From Solimonas_A sp052035235 (GTDB taxonomy: Bacteria; Pseudomonadota; Gammaproteobacteria; Nevskiales; Nevskiaceae): a stretch of 64,000 nucleotides of DNA. Made by a program: the position numbers and the translations under genes. The notes under the pieces were generated by a model, which was not told the origin of the DNA, did no database searches, and saw only the letters and a list, made by a program, of their open reading frames with translations. The stretch covers positions 62,001 to 126,000 of the forward strand of contig JBPOHT010000019.1 in assembly GCA_052035235.1 (NCBI GenBank). The letters run 5' to 3'. Position 1 is the first letter of the stretch; each line of letters starts with the position of its first letter. This document shows positions 7,687 through 16,101 of this stretch, piece by piece.

Positions 7687-10600
7687 CTAGGCTTCCGTCA
7701 CTGCACTATTCCGGCGGCGCGGGGATAGGCGCAGCTTGATCTCGTCGATGATCTCGTACACCACCGGCACCACCAGCAGGCTCAGCACGGTGGAGGTGAT
7801 CAGGCCGCCGATGACGACCACGGCCATCGGTTGGCGAAAGCTGCTGCCGCCACCCAAATCCACCGCGATGGGGATCATGCCGGCGGTCATGGCCACGGTG
7901 GTCATCACGATGGGACGGGCGCGCTTGTGGCAGGCGTCGACCAGGGCGTCGATGCGGTCCATGCCAAGGTCGCGGCGCGCCATGATGGCGTAGTCCACCA
8001 GCAGGATGGAGTTCTTGGTGACGATGCCGACCAGCATCAGCAGGCCGATCAACGAGGACATCGACAGGTCGTAGCCGAAGAACCACATCAGGCCCAGCGC
8101 GCCGGTGGAGGCCAGCGGCAGTGCGGCCAGCACGGTCAGCGGCTGGCCGAAGTCGTGGAACAGCAGGACCATGACGGCGTAGACGCAGAAGATTCCGGCG
8201 AGCATCGCCAGCGCGAAGCCGCCGAACATCTCGGACATGTATTCGATGTCGCCCGACAGCACCAGTTCCACTCCTGCCGGCAGCTGCTTGAGCGTCGGCA
8301 GGTTCTTGGCGCGCTTGAGCACGTCGCCCACCGGCTGGCCGTTGAGATCCACGGCCAGTTGCACGACGCGCTGGCGGTCGTAGCGGTCGATCTGCGCGGG
8401 GCCGCCGGTGATGCTGATGTCGGCGATGTTGCCCAGGGGAACCGAGGCGCCGTTGTTGCCGCGCACGCGCAGTTGCGCCACCAGGTCGGGATCGCGGCGC
8501 GACTCCGGGTCCAGCGCCACGCGCACGTAGACCTGGCGGCCCGGCAGGTTCAGGCGCGGCAGGTTGAAGTCGTAGTCGCCGCTGGTGGCGACGCGCACGG
8601 CCTGGGCGATGGCGGCGGAGGTGATGCCCATTTCCGCGGCCTGCGCGAAGTCCGGCCGGATCACGATCTCGGGCCGCAGCAGGCTGGCGGTGGAGGTCAC
8701 GGCGCCGATGCCGGGCAGGCTGCGTAGCTCACTCTCCAGGGTGCGTGCGGCCTTCAGCGTGGCTGCCGGGTCGTCACCGGTGAGCATCATCGTCATCTTT
8801 TCGCCCGGCGTTCCGCGGCCGAGGCTGGTCCGGGCACCGGGCAGCGCGGCGAGGCGCCGGCTGATGTCGGCACGGACCTCGGGCAGCTTGCGCCCGGTCT
8901 TCTCGATGTTGAGCAGGCGCAGCGTGAGCTGGGCGGTGCGCACCTCGGCGGCGGCCATGTCGGCGCGCATGGCGCCGGTCTTCACGCCACCGCCGACGAC
9001 CGTGAGTACGGCGCTGATCTCGGGCACCTCGGCCAGCAGCGCGCGTGCGCGCTCGGCCAATGCCGTGGTCTGCTCCAGCGAGCTGCCGGGCGGGCCTTCC
9101 AGGATCACGAACTCGGTGCTTTCGTCCTGGCCGGCGATGAAGGCGGTCGGCAGCTGGCTGATCAGGACGATGGACATCAGGAAGAAGGCGCCCGCGGCCA
9201 GCACCGTGGTCCAGGGATGCTCCAGGCACCAGCGCACGGTGACCAGGTAACGCTTCATCACCGGACCGTCGGTCCACTCATGTGCCGCCGGCCGCAGCAT
9301 GTAAGCCGACATCATCGGCGTCAGCAGGCGCGCCACCAGCAGCGAGAACAGCACCGCCGCCGCCGCGGTCCAGCCGAACTGGCGGAACAGGTCGCCGGTC
9401 AGCCCGGGGACGAAGGCGGTGGGCAGGAACACGGCGACCAGGGTCAGCGTGGTGGCGATCACGGCCAGGCCGATCTCGTCGGCGGCTTCCATCGCGGCCT
9501 GCTTGGGCGGCTTGCCCATCTGCAGGTGGCGCATGATGTTCTCCACCTCGACGATGGCGTCGTCGACGAGGACGCCGATCACCAGGGTCAGCGCCAGTAG
9601 CGACAGCACGTTCAGCGTGAAACCGAACCACTGCAGCGCCAGGAAGGTGGGAATGATCGACAGCGGCAGGGCCACGGCGGAGACGAAGGTGGCGCGCCAG
9701 TCGCGCAGGAACAGCCAGACCACCAGCACGGCGAGGATGGTGCCCTCGATCAGCGCGCCCATGGCGTGGCCGTATTCCTGCTCGGTGAAGTCGACCGAGT
9801 TGGCGACCTCCACCATCTGCACGGCCGGATGCGTCTGCAGCAGGCGTTCCACCGCAGCGCGTGCGCCGCGGGCGGCGGTGACCTCGTCCATGCCCTGGGC
9901 GCGCATGACCTCGAAGCTGATCACCCGCTTGCCGTCCAGCAGGGCGATCTGGCTGCGCTCGGCGATGGTGTCGCTGACCTGCGCGACGTCGGCCAGGCGC
10001 AGGCGCCGGCCGTCGGCTAGCGGCAGCGACAGGTCGGCCAGTTCCTCGGCACTGCTTACCGTGCCGAGCGCGCGTACCGTCTGCTCCAGCCCGCCGAGAC
10101 TGCCGCGGCCGCCCGGGGCCTCCTGCTGCATGCTGCGCAGCTGCGCGCTGATCTCGCCGGCGGTGACGCCCAGGGACTGCAGGCGTGCCGGGTCCAGCTC
10201 CACCTGCACCTCGCGCGTGACACCGCCCTTGCGGTTGACCTGCGCCACGCCGCGCACGCGCAGCAGGGTCTTGGCGACGACGTCGTCGATGAACCAGGAC
10301 AGGTCGGTCTCGTCCATCGTCGGCGCGATGACGGCGTAGGTCAGCAGCGGCATGCCGGCGACGTCGACGCGTGCCACCACCGGCTCCTGCATCTCCTGCG
10401 GCAGCTTGGTGCGGATGCGCATGATGGCATCGCGCACATCGGTCACCGCCTCGGTGAGGTTCTTCTCGTAGGCGAACTCCACCATCAGCAGCACCATGCC
10501 GTCGTTGATAGTGGTGGTGACGTGGCGCACGGCGCCGATGCTGGAGATGGAGTCCTCGATAGGCCGTGCCACCTCCGCCTCGAGCTGGACCGGCGAGGCG

Positions 10601-10758
10601 CCCGGCATGGCGGCCTGCACCGTCACCGACGGGAAGGCCATGTCCGGCAGGTACTGGATGCCCAGGCCGCGGAAGGCGACCAGGCCCGCAACCGTCAGCA
10701 TGATGAACAGCAGGATCGACGGCGTGGGCTTGTTGATCGCCCAGGACGAGAAGTTCAT
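7687..10758 (-). CDS. RND-family efflux permease (HAE1/AcrB-like)
   Basis: A 1,023-residue inner-membrane pump of normal RND length. The N-terminus has the first transmembrane helix and FPSVTVQAAMPGASP, which opens the porter domain. The proton-relay pair is visible in GVLVDDAIVEVENIMRH of the central helix bundle, and the second half repeats the layout (GIVTKNSILLVDYAIMAR). Its start overlaps the stop of the membrane-fusion lipoprotein by ATGA, so the two are co-translated. No TolC-type outer-membrane gene is nearby; one from elsewhere must complete the tripartite complex. It may export toxic substrates or solvents linked to the neighbouring catabolic genes. Confidence 0.94.
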   Translation of the reverse strand: MNFSSWAINKPTPSILLFIMLTVAGLVAFRGLGIQYLPDMAFPSVTVQAAMPGASPVQLEAEVARPIEDSISSIGAVRHVTTTINDGMVLLMVEFAYEKNLTEAVTDVRDAIMRIRTKLPQEMQEPVVARVDVAGMPLLTYAVIAPTMDETDLSWFIDDVVAKTLLRVRGVAQVNRKGGVTREVQVELDPARLQSLGVTAGEISAQLRSMQQEAPGGRGSLGGLEQTVRALGTVSSAEELADLSLPLADGRRLRLADVAQVSDTIAERSQIALLDGKRVISFEVMRAQGMDEVTAARGARAAVERLLQTHPAVQMVEVANSVDFTEQEYGHAMGALIEGTILAVLVVWLFLRDWRATFVSAVALPLSIIPTFLALQWFGFTLNVLSLLALTLVIGVLVDDAIVEVENIMRHLQMGKPPKQAAMEAADEIGLAVIATTLTLVAVFLPTAFVPGLTGDLFRQFGWTAAAAVLFSLLVARLLTPMMSAYMLRPAAHEWTDGPVMKRYLVTVRWCLEHPWTTVLAAGAFFLMSIVLISQLPTAFIAGQDESTEFVILEGPPGSSLEQTTALAERARALLAEVPEISAVLTVVGGGVKTGAMRADMAAAEVRTAQLTLRLLNIEKTGRKLPEVRADISRRLAALPGARTSLGRGTPGEKMTMMLTGDDPAATLKAARTLESELRSLPGIGAVTSTASLLRPEIVIRPDFAQAAEMGITSAAIAQAVRVATSGDYDFNLPRLNLPGRQVYVRVALDPESRRDPDLVAQLRVRGNNGASVPLGNIADISITGGPAQIDRYDRQRVVQLAVDLNGQPVGDVLKRAKNLPTLKQLPAGVELVLSGDIEYMSEMFGGFALAMLAGIFCVYAVMVLLFHDFGQPLTVLAALPLASTGALGLMWFFGYDLSMSSLIGLLMLVGIVTKNSILLVDYAIMARRDLGMDRIDALVDACHKRARPIVMTTVAMTAGMIPIAVDLGGGSSFRQPMAVVVIGGLITSTVLSLLVVPVVYEIIDEIKLRLSPRRRNSAVTEA

Positions 10759-11864
10759 GGCTTGGGCCCGGCGGCCACCACCTGCACCAGCACGCCTTCG
10801 GAGAGGAAGGCGCCGCCGGACTTCACGTAACGGGCGGCCGGATCGACCTTGCCCAGCAGTTCGATGGATTCACCCTGGCGTCGGCCGGTGCGGACCTTGA
10901 CCAGGTGCACGCGGCTCTCGCCGTCGACCTGCATCAGGTACTGGTTGCCGTCGCGCTGCACGATCGCCGCTTCCGGCACTGTCTGGGCCTCGCGCGGCGG
11001 CAGGGCGAAGCGGCCGGTCAGGTACATGCCGGCGGCCAGTCCGCTGCCGGCAGGCAGGTCGACGTAGGCCAGGCCGTTGCGCGTACCGGAGTTGACCGTC
11101 GGCGCGAGCTGGCGCAACTCACCCTTGACCGCGCTGCCGTCGAGGGCGGTGAGCGTGGCGACGGCCCCGGGCTGCAGCCGCTGCATGGCGTTGGCGGTGA
11201 CCTCGGCGCGCCACTCCAGGCGGTTGCGCCGCACCATGCGGAACAGTTCGGTGCCCATCATGCTGACGGTGCCGACGGTGGCGGCACGCCCCGAGATCAC
11301 GCCGTCGTCCGGTGCGACCACGCGGGCATAGCGCAGCTTCAGCGCCTGGGCCTGGTGCTGGGCCTGCGCCGAGGCCAGCTGGGCCTCGGCGACACGGGCC
11401 TGGGTGCGATACATCTGGCCGGTCTGCTTGGCCATGGCGTCCAGGGATTCAAGCCGGTCGGCACGCACGGCGTCGGCCTTGGCTTTCTCGAGATTGGCGG
11501 AGGCCTCGGCGACCATGGCGTCGGCACGTGCCAGGTCGGCGCGCAGGCTGTCCTCGCTGAAGCGGGCCAGCAACTGGCCCTTGCGCACGCTGTCACCGAC
11601 GTTGACCAGCACCTCATCGAGACGCACACCAGCTACTTCGGCGCCGATCACCGCCTCCTGCCAGGCGGTGACCTCGCCGCTGGCGACCAGGGCATCCGGC
11701 CAGGTTTCGCGCTGCGGCGAAATTACTTCGACCGTCAGGACCGGCTGCGGGGCCGCGGGCTCCTCGGTCTTGCCGCCGCAGGCGGACAGCAGGAGGGGGC
11801 CGAATACGGCGAGCAAAGCGAACAGGGGGCGGCGCCCCCCGGTGAAGACGGCTTGAACGGTCAT
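10755..11864 (-). CDS. Periplasmic membrane-fusion lipoprotein of the RND pump (HlyD/AcrA type)
   Basis: A 369-residue protein with a lipobox LLLSACGG after a hydrophobic leader, so it should be lipidated and anchored in the inner membrane. The lipoyl-like half (GEVTAWQEAVIGAEVAG, VNVGDSVRKGQLLARF) flanks a helical hairpin, and the beta-barrel domain follows (VVAPDDGVISGRAATVG). I chose ATG at 11864 because it gives the compact signal peptide; an in-frame ATG 30 codons upstream would add a Gly/Arg-rich tail and overlap the operator palindrome. It is the first gene of the pump operon, about 110 nt downstream of the predicted transcription start. Confidence 0.92.
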   Translation of the reverse strand: MTVQAVFTGGRRPLFALLAVFGPLLLSACGGKTEEPAAPQPVLTVEVISPQRETWPDALVASGEVTAWQEAVIGAEVAGVRLDEVLVNVGDSVRKGQLLARFSEDSLRADLARADAMVAEASANLEKAKADAVRADRLESLDAMAKQTGQMYRTQARVAEAQLASAQAQHQAQALKLRYARVVAPDDGVISGRAATVGTVSMMGTELFRMVRRNRLEWRAEVTANAMQRLQPGAVATLTALDGSAVKGELRQLAPTVNSGTRNGLAYVDLPAGSGLAAGMYLTGRFALPPREAQTVPEAAIVQRDGNQYLMQVDGESRVHLVKVRTGRRQGESIELLGKVDPAARYVKSGGAFLSEGVLVQVVAAGPKP

Positions 11865-11952
11865 GACATCCCTGCAGGGGTTGAGGCCGGAATCGAGGCT
11901 CCCCCTCCCCCTTGATTGGCGGCGCGGCGCCCCGGCGCCACGCCCAGAATTC

Positions 11953-11971
11953 ATGAAACACTGTGTTTCAT
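11953..11971. promoter_or_regulatory. Operator palindrome ATGAAACA-CTG-TGTTTCAT
   Basis: A perfect inverted repeat with 8-bp arms and a 3-bp spacer. It lies just downstream of the -10 box of the pump promoter, over the likely transcription start, where a TetR- or MarR-type repressor would block initiation. No matching repressor gene adjoins the operon. Confidence 0.6.
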
Positions 11972-11980
11972 ATCTTGATA

Positions 11981-12009
11981 ATTACAGGGCATGGGAGAGG
12001 CCCTGTCAA
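11981..12009 (-). promoter_or_regulatory. Sigma-70 promoter of the RND operon
   Basis: On the minus strand TTGACA (12009-12004), a 17-bp spacer and TGTAAT (11986-11981): a consensus -35, ideal spacing and one mismatch in the -10. The predicted start near 11974 falls at the edge of the operator palindrome. Confidence 0.7.
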
Positions 12010-12027
12010 CTTGGAATGGAACTGTCG

Positions 12028-12077
12028 CGCCGGGCCCTCTCGGGCCCGGCGGACAGCAACGCCAGCTTGTTAAAGAG
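12028..12077 (-). other. boxA-like motif followed by a strong GC hairpin
   Basis: On the minus strand CTCTTTAACA (12077-12068) matches ten bases of the rRNA-leader boxA core, and 16 bases later comes a perfect stem CGCCGGGCCC / GGGCCCGGCG with a 4-nt loop (12051-12028), extended by CTGTC/GACAG. No rRNA gene follows; the pump promoter lies downstream. It could be an orphan antitermination-type leader or coincidence. Confidence 0.3.
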
Positions 12078-12390
12078 ACAGCCCATCCCAGGACCCTTTC
12101 GCGGATGCAGCGGCAGAGCCCTACTCGGTTGTCTGCCGAATGGTCTGTGTCGGCGCGGAGCTTTGCGCCTATAGCCCGAGGTGCACCTGGGCTCATGGGG
12201 ATATTTTAGTTTTGATGAGCCGGGGCTCCTAACGGAGTTCCGTATTTCTTGCTGCGGCACCGCCGTCCTTGGCGAGGCAGCACTTCCGAATTGAGTCCCT
12301 GCCCGGCCATCCATGGCCGGGCGTTCGCCGGCGTGGGGGGGCAAGAAAAAGACACACACACAACCCCCCCCCACGACAGCCCCGGCTCAC

Positions 12391-12415
12391 CCTTCGACAG
12401 GCTCAGGGCGAACGG
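12391..12415. repeat. Short dispersed repeat (TTCGACAGGCTCAGGGCGAA), copy 1
   Basis: A nearly identical element, with A in place of G in the middle, recurs at 12547-12571. Similar short repeats are common between genes in many proteobacteria. The whole stretch from about 12,240 to 12,680 is intergenic repeat-like DNA with a CA-rich and a C-tract run near 12,350 and no gene that I recognise. Confidence 0.65.
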
Positions 12416-12546
12416 GTGATATGCCGCGTTTTGGCGATGGCTAAATGGCATCGCCTGCGGCGGATCACGGGCGGCCATGGATGGCCGCCCAGGGGTTGGA
12501 TGGGCGAACGGAGGTCCCGCCATGGATGGCTACCCGAACGCGTTCA

Positions 12547-12571
12547 CCCTTCGACAAGCTCAGGGCGAACG
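12547..12571. repeat. Short dispersed repeat (TTCGACAAGCTCAGGGCGAA), copy 2
   Basis: Second copy, 156 bp after the first in the same orientation. With its flanks it forms an imperfect palindrome, CGTTCACCCT at the left and AGGGCGAACG at the right. Confidence 0.65.
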
Positions 12572-12655
12572 GCTTGGTTTAGTCTCTTCGTGATCCCCCT
12601 CTCGGCAACTGCTCCTGCGTTGCCCTATCTGGGGCATCCATGCCCTCGTCCCCTA

Positions 12656-12679
12656 CCCCTCTCCCACGAGGGGAGAGGG
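12656..12679. repeat. Hairpin repeat, CTCTCCC family (copy 4)
   Basis: CCCTCTCCC and GGGAGAGGG, 9-bp arms with a 5-nt loop, directly beside the terminator of the TonB-receptor gene. Confidence 0.65.
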
Positions 12680-12682
12680 AAC

Positions 12683-12712
12683 AAAAAAAGCCCAGCGGGA
12701 AGCTGGGCTTTT
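12683..12712 (-). terminator. Rho-independent terminator of the TonB-receptor gene
   Basis: Read on the minus strand, AAAAGCCCAGC pairs with GCTGGGCTTTT around a 5-nt loop and is followed by a run of T (plus-strand A-run 12683-12689). It begins 18 bases after the receptor stop codon. Confidence 0.9.
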
Positions 12713-12729
12713 GGGTGACTCGGTGAGGC

Positions 12730-15465
12730 TTACTGTGCGGCGGCGCCGAAGTTGTACCGCAGGCGGGCGCCTACGATGCGGGGGGTGCCCACGGCGCGTG
12801 ATTCATAGGCCAGCAGGTTGTAGGTGCCGCTGGTGTAGGTGGTGTATTCCTCGTTGAGGATGTTGGTGCCGAACACCACCAGGTCCATCGGGCTGTTGAA
12901 GATACGGCCCCAGGTGAAGTTGGCGTTCAGCAGTTCGAAGGCCGGCAGCATGCCGAAAGGACCCGAGCTGGAGGCGGCGGAGCGCTGTTCGCCGATGTGG
13001 GAGTAGGTCACGCCCAGGTCCATGTCGCCCAGGCTGTCGGGCACCGGCAGGCGCCAGTTCAGCGAGCCGACGTAGGTCTGCTTCGGCGCGTAGGGCAACT
13101 CGTCGCCGACATCGGCAATCGGGGTCACCGAGGCGCGGGCCAGGAAACCGCCGGCATCGCCGACGCGATCCGTCTGGTCTTCCTGCTCCAGAAGTTCGGT
13201 GTCGAGCACCGAGAAAGACAGCGCAAAGGTCACGCGCTCATGCAGCTGGAAGAAGGCCTCACCCTCGATACCCTGGATGCGCGACTTGCCGGCATTGACG
13301 ATGGTGGTGGTCTGCAGCGAGGCAGCCGAGATGTAACCCAGCTGCAACTGCTGGTTGGTGAAGTCGTTATAGAACACGGCCAGGTTGAAGCGGCCGGGAA
13401 TCGGGCCGCCGAACTGGGTCTTGATACCCAGCTCGTAGGTATCGACCTTCTCCGGCTCGAAGGTATCGACGCCCGGATCCGCCGCAAGAATAACGTTGCC
13501 CTGGCGGTAGCCGCGCAGGTACTTGGCGTAGATCATCTGGCCCTCGAACGGCTTCCAGTCGAGTTCCAGCAGGCCGGTGGGCGCCTTGCTGCTGGTCTGA
13601 GGTTCGGAGACCGTCCGGGTAGGGGCCAACGGAGTGGCAAGCAGCCAGGAGTAGCGGGTCTTGACGCCATAACCCTCGGTGCGGTCCCAGGTGTAGCGCA
13701 GGCCGGCGGTTGCACTCCATTGGTCGCTGAAGTTCCAGGTGCCCTGCGTGTAGACGGCGCGATTCAGGTACTCGGTCTTGTACTCCTGGACCAGCACGCC
13801 GCCCACCACGCCGCCCAGGGGGTCGTAGCAGTTGAAGCCGGAGGGGTCGCCTTCCAGGCTGGCCATGTTGCAGGAGATGAGGCCGGCGGAGTTGTTGCCG
13901 GAGAAGCCGTCGGGGCGGCTGTTTTCCCAATACACACCACCTTGCCACTGCAAGGCGCTGTCGAAGGAATTGCCCTGCAGTTGCAGCTCGGCGACGTAGG
14001 TCTCCTGGCTGGTGACGGGAATGTTCGGGTTGGCCACCGAGACGCCGGTCTTGAACTCGCGGCCCGGGTTGGGATCGAGCGGAACGCCCAGCAGCGCATA
14101 CCGGAACTGGGTGCCGAAAATATCCGATCCGTTCTCCGTATGCAGGTGAGCGTAGGCCAGGATGTTCTTCAGCGTGACGTCGTCGTTGATGTTCCAGGTC
14201 AGCGTATTGATCAGGCGCTTTTCCTGGATGTTGGTCATCGGCGACTTGATCGTGCTGACGACATCATAGAAGCCATTCTGGCCCGCTGCCTGCTGCCGAT
14301 TGAGTTGCTGCTGGCAGGACTCGGATTGCAGCGCGCCGGAGAACAGCAGGAAGAAGTCCGGGCCGATGTAGTTGGGGTTGCAGGCGTAGAGCTGCGAGCT
14401 GTAGCCGGTGCTCTCCGAGTCGATGTACGAGAAGATGGTGTAGTTCTCGACGTCCTCGCTGACGTTCCAGACCGTGCTGAGGCGGCCGGAGATGTAGTCG
14501 ACGCTGCCGAGTTCCTTGGCGCCGATGCCGCTGATGTTGTTGAGGTGGCCGTCGCGCTCGTTGCGGTCGATGCCGAGGCGGAACTTGAAGTTCTCCGATA
14601 CCGGGACGTTGACCACGCCCTGCTGGCGGAACATGCCCCACTCACCGCCGGACAGCTCGACGTAGCCCTCGTATTCGTCCTTGGGCTTGTTGGGCACCAG
14701 CAGCACGGCGCCGCCGGTGGTGTTGCGGCCGAACAGGGTGCCCTGCGGACCCTTCAGCACCTGGACGTTGGCGAGGTCGAACATCACGCCGGGCCCGGCA
14801 CCGTCGCCGGAGGTCTGGGAGCTCTGGCCGCGCGGCGCCACGACTTCGGCCAGGTAGGTGGCGACCGAGGCGGTGGTGCGCAGCTCCTGGGTGAAGCCGC
14901 GGATGGAGAAGGTGGCGTTGTCGGCACCGAAACGGTTGTTGGTGGACAGCGACGGCGTGTACACCGCCAAGTCCGCCGAGTTGGTGATGTTGGCGTTGGC
15001 AAGCTGCTTGCCGTCAAACACGGTGATGGAGATGGGCACGTCCTGCGCGCTTTCCTCGCGGCGTTGCGCGGTGACGACGACTTCCTCGATCATCGGCCGG
15101 CGTGCGCGCGGCGTCGGGGCCGTCTGCGGGACGGCCTCGGCTTTCTGCGGCAGGGGAATCAGATCGAGCGGCAGCTCGGTGGTGGCGGGAGCCGGGGTTG
15201 CGGCGGCAGCCGGTGCGGGATCGGCGGACGCAGCAGCCGGAGCCGCGGACGCATCGGCGTCGGGGGCGGCAGAAGCGGCAGGTGCCGCCGCAGCCGGCGC
15301 GGGCGCCGGGTCGGGCGTGACGCCTTCGAGGTCGAACAGGTCGTCCAGCTCGCTGGTGCCGCCCGAGGGCGCAGCGGCCGGTGCCGGGTCCTGTGCCAAG
15401 GCAACGGGGCCGTACGCGAGTCCCGCGGCTGCCGTCAGTGCGGCGGCCACCATGACGGCCTTCAT
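12730..15465 (-). CDS. TonB-dependent outer-membrane receptor
   Basis: A 911-residue receptor. A signal peptide (VAAALTAAAGLAYGPVALAQ) is followed by SELDDLFDLEGV and an Ala/Pro-rich linker of about 90 residues, then the TonB-box/plug start IEEVVVTAQRREESAQDVP and the plug motif LKGPQGTLFGRNTTGGAV. The rest is a 22-strand-type barrel ending in RLRYNFGAAAQ. I chose ATG at 15465, which has GGAGG 10 bases upstream; an ATG at 15480 with a weaker AAGGTGAG is an alternative. The family imports siderophores, vitamins, sugars or hydrophobic compounds; here the CoA-ligase neighbours hint at an organic substrate. Confidence 0.93.
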   Translation of the reverse strand: MKAVMVAAALTAAAGLAYGPVALAQDPAPAAAPSGGTSELDDLFDLEGVTPDPAPAPAAAAPAASAAPDADASAAPAAASADPAPAAAATPAPATTELPLDLIPLPQKAEAVPQTAPTPRARRPMIEEVVVTAQRREESAQDVPISITVFDGKQLANANITNSADLAVYTPSLSTNNRFGADNATFSIRGFTQELRTTASVATYLAEVVAPRGQSSQTSGDGAGPGVMFDLANVQVLKGPQGTLFGRNTTGGAVLLVPNKPKDEYEGYVELSGGEWGMFRQQGVVNVPVSENFKFRLGIDRNERDGHLNNISGIGAKELGSVDYISGRLSTVWNVSEDVENYTIFSYIDSESTGYSSQLYACNPNYIGPDFFLLFSGALQSESCQQQLNRQQAAGQNGFYDVVSTIKSPMTNIQEKRLINTLTWNINDDVTLKNILAYAHLHTENGSDIFGTQFRYALLGVPLDPNPGREFKTGVSVANPNIPVTSQETYVAELQLQGNSFDSALQWQGGVYWENSRPDGFSGNNSAGLISCNMASLEGDPSGFNCYDPLGGVVGGVLVQEYKTEYLNRAVYTQGTWNFSDQWSATAGLRYTWDRTEGYGVKTRYSWLLATPLAPTRTVSEPQTSSKAPTGLLELDWKPFEGQMIYAKYLRGYRQGNVILAADPGVDTFEPEKVDTYELGIKTQFGGPIPGRFNLAVFYNDFTNQQLQLGYISAASLQTTTIVNAGKSRIQGIEGEAFFQLHERVTFALSFSVLDTELLEQEDQTDRVGDAGGFLARASVTPIADVGDELPYAPKQTYVGSLNWRLPVPDSLGDMDLGVTYSHIGEQRSAASSSGPFGMLPAFELLNANFTWGRIFNSPMDLVVFGTNILNEEYTTYTSGTYNLLAYESRAVGTPRIVGARLRYNFGAAAQ

Positions 15466-15480
15466 CTTCCCTTCCTCCAT

Positions 15481-16101
15481 GACTCTCTCACCTTGCAATT
15501 CGTGCAGCTGTTTATGTTTGAACCCGTGGCTGCTTGCCGGCGGGCGCCGTTGACCAGGGGTCAGCGGCTTGAATAGCGATGACCGGAGCCTGACATAGCG
15601 CCGCGCGCCTGCCTTGATCCGGTGCGACAAACGTTTGTGCTGATGCGGCAGTGGCGATGGTCTGCGTCGGCAGGGGTTTTCGCCTGTGGGCGAAGACCCG
15701 CCGGACGGTGCACTGCAGCATGGGAGCCGGTCTGGGCCTGCGTAGCAGCCCGCGACCTTGCTGTCGCCCGAGGGGCAACCGTGGCAAGCGACTCCATGAT
15801 CTCGTCTCCTCCGCTCAGTTGATGTCGCAGACAACCAACCTGGCCGTGATCCGGCCATGGGGCCCTCCGCTGCGTTGGCATCGGGCTCCCTTTGCTCTTT
15901 CTACCGCTACAAAAAACATCAGGTTCCACAATAGTCGGCGTGCCGTGCAGCCACCAGACACCAGAGCGGCAGGCCTCTTGTCCCTGGGTGCAGCAAGTCG
16001 TCGCTTTCTGCCGATTCTGGCCGCGGCGAATCGACCTTTTGGAGGGCCTGCGCTGCAGCATCTGCTGCAGCGCAGGCCGATTCCGGCACATCCGTCCCGA
16101 G
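15481..16101. other. Intergenic region upstream of the TonB receptor, with palindrome
   Basis: About 620 bp without a convincing gene. It contains a perfect 12-bp palindrome ACAAACGTTTGT at 15627-15638, about 160 bp upstream of the receptor start, which may be an operator. A 78-codon minus-strand frame (15797-15561) has a GGAGG-like leader but no recognisable protein, so it is not called. Confidence 0.35.
16046..16077. terminator. Perfect 15-bp inverted repeat after the MaoC-like gene
   Basis: GCCTGCGCTGCAGCA-TC-TGCTGCAGCGCAGGC, 25 bp past the stop of the minus-strand MaoC-like gene. The long perfect stem suggests a transcript 3' end or terminator, although no T-run follows on either strand. 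Confidence 0.5.

Noticed and set aside
12997..15576. An 859-codon open frame on the plus strand opposite the TonB receptor
   Set aside because: It is the antisense of a well-supported receptor in G+C-rich DNA; its translation is low-complexity Gly/Val/Ala/Arg with no family resemblance.
15561..15797. A 78-codon minus-strand frame with GGAGGAG 10 bases before its ATG
   Set aside because: Good ribosome site but the protein is low-complexity, lacks any homology and lies in the leader region of the TonB receptor.
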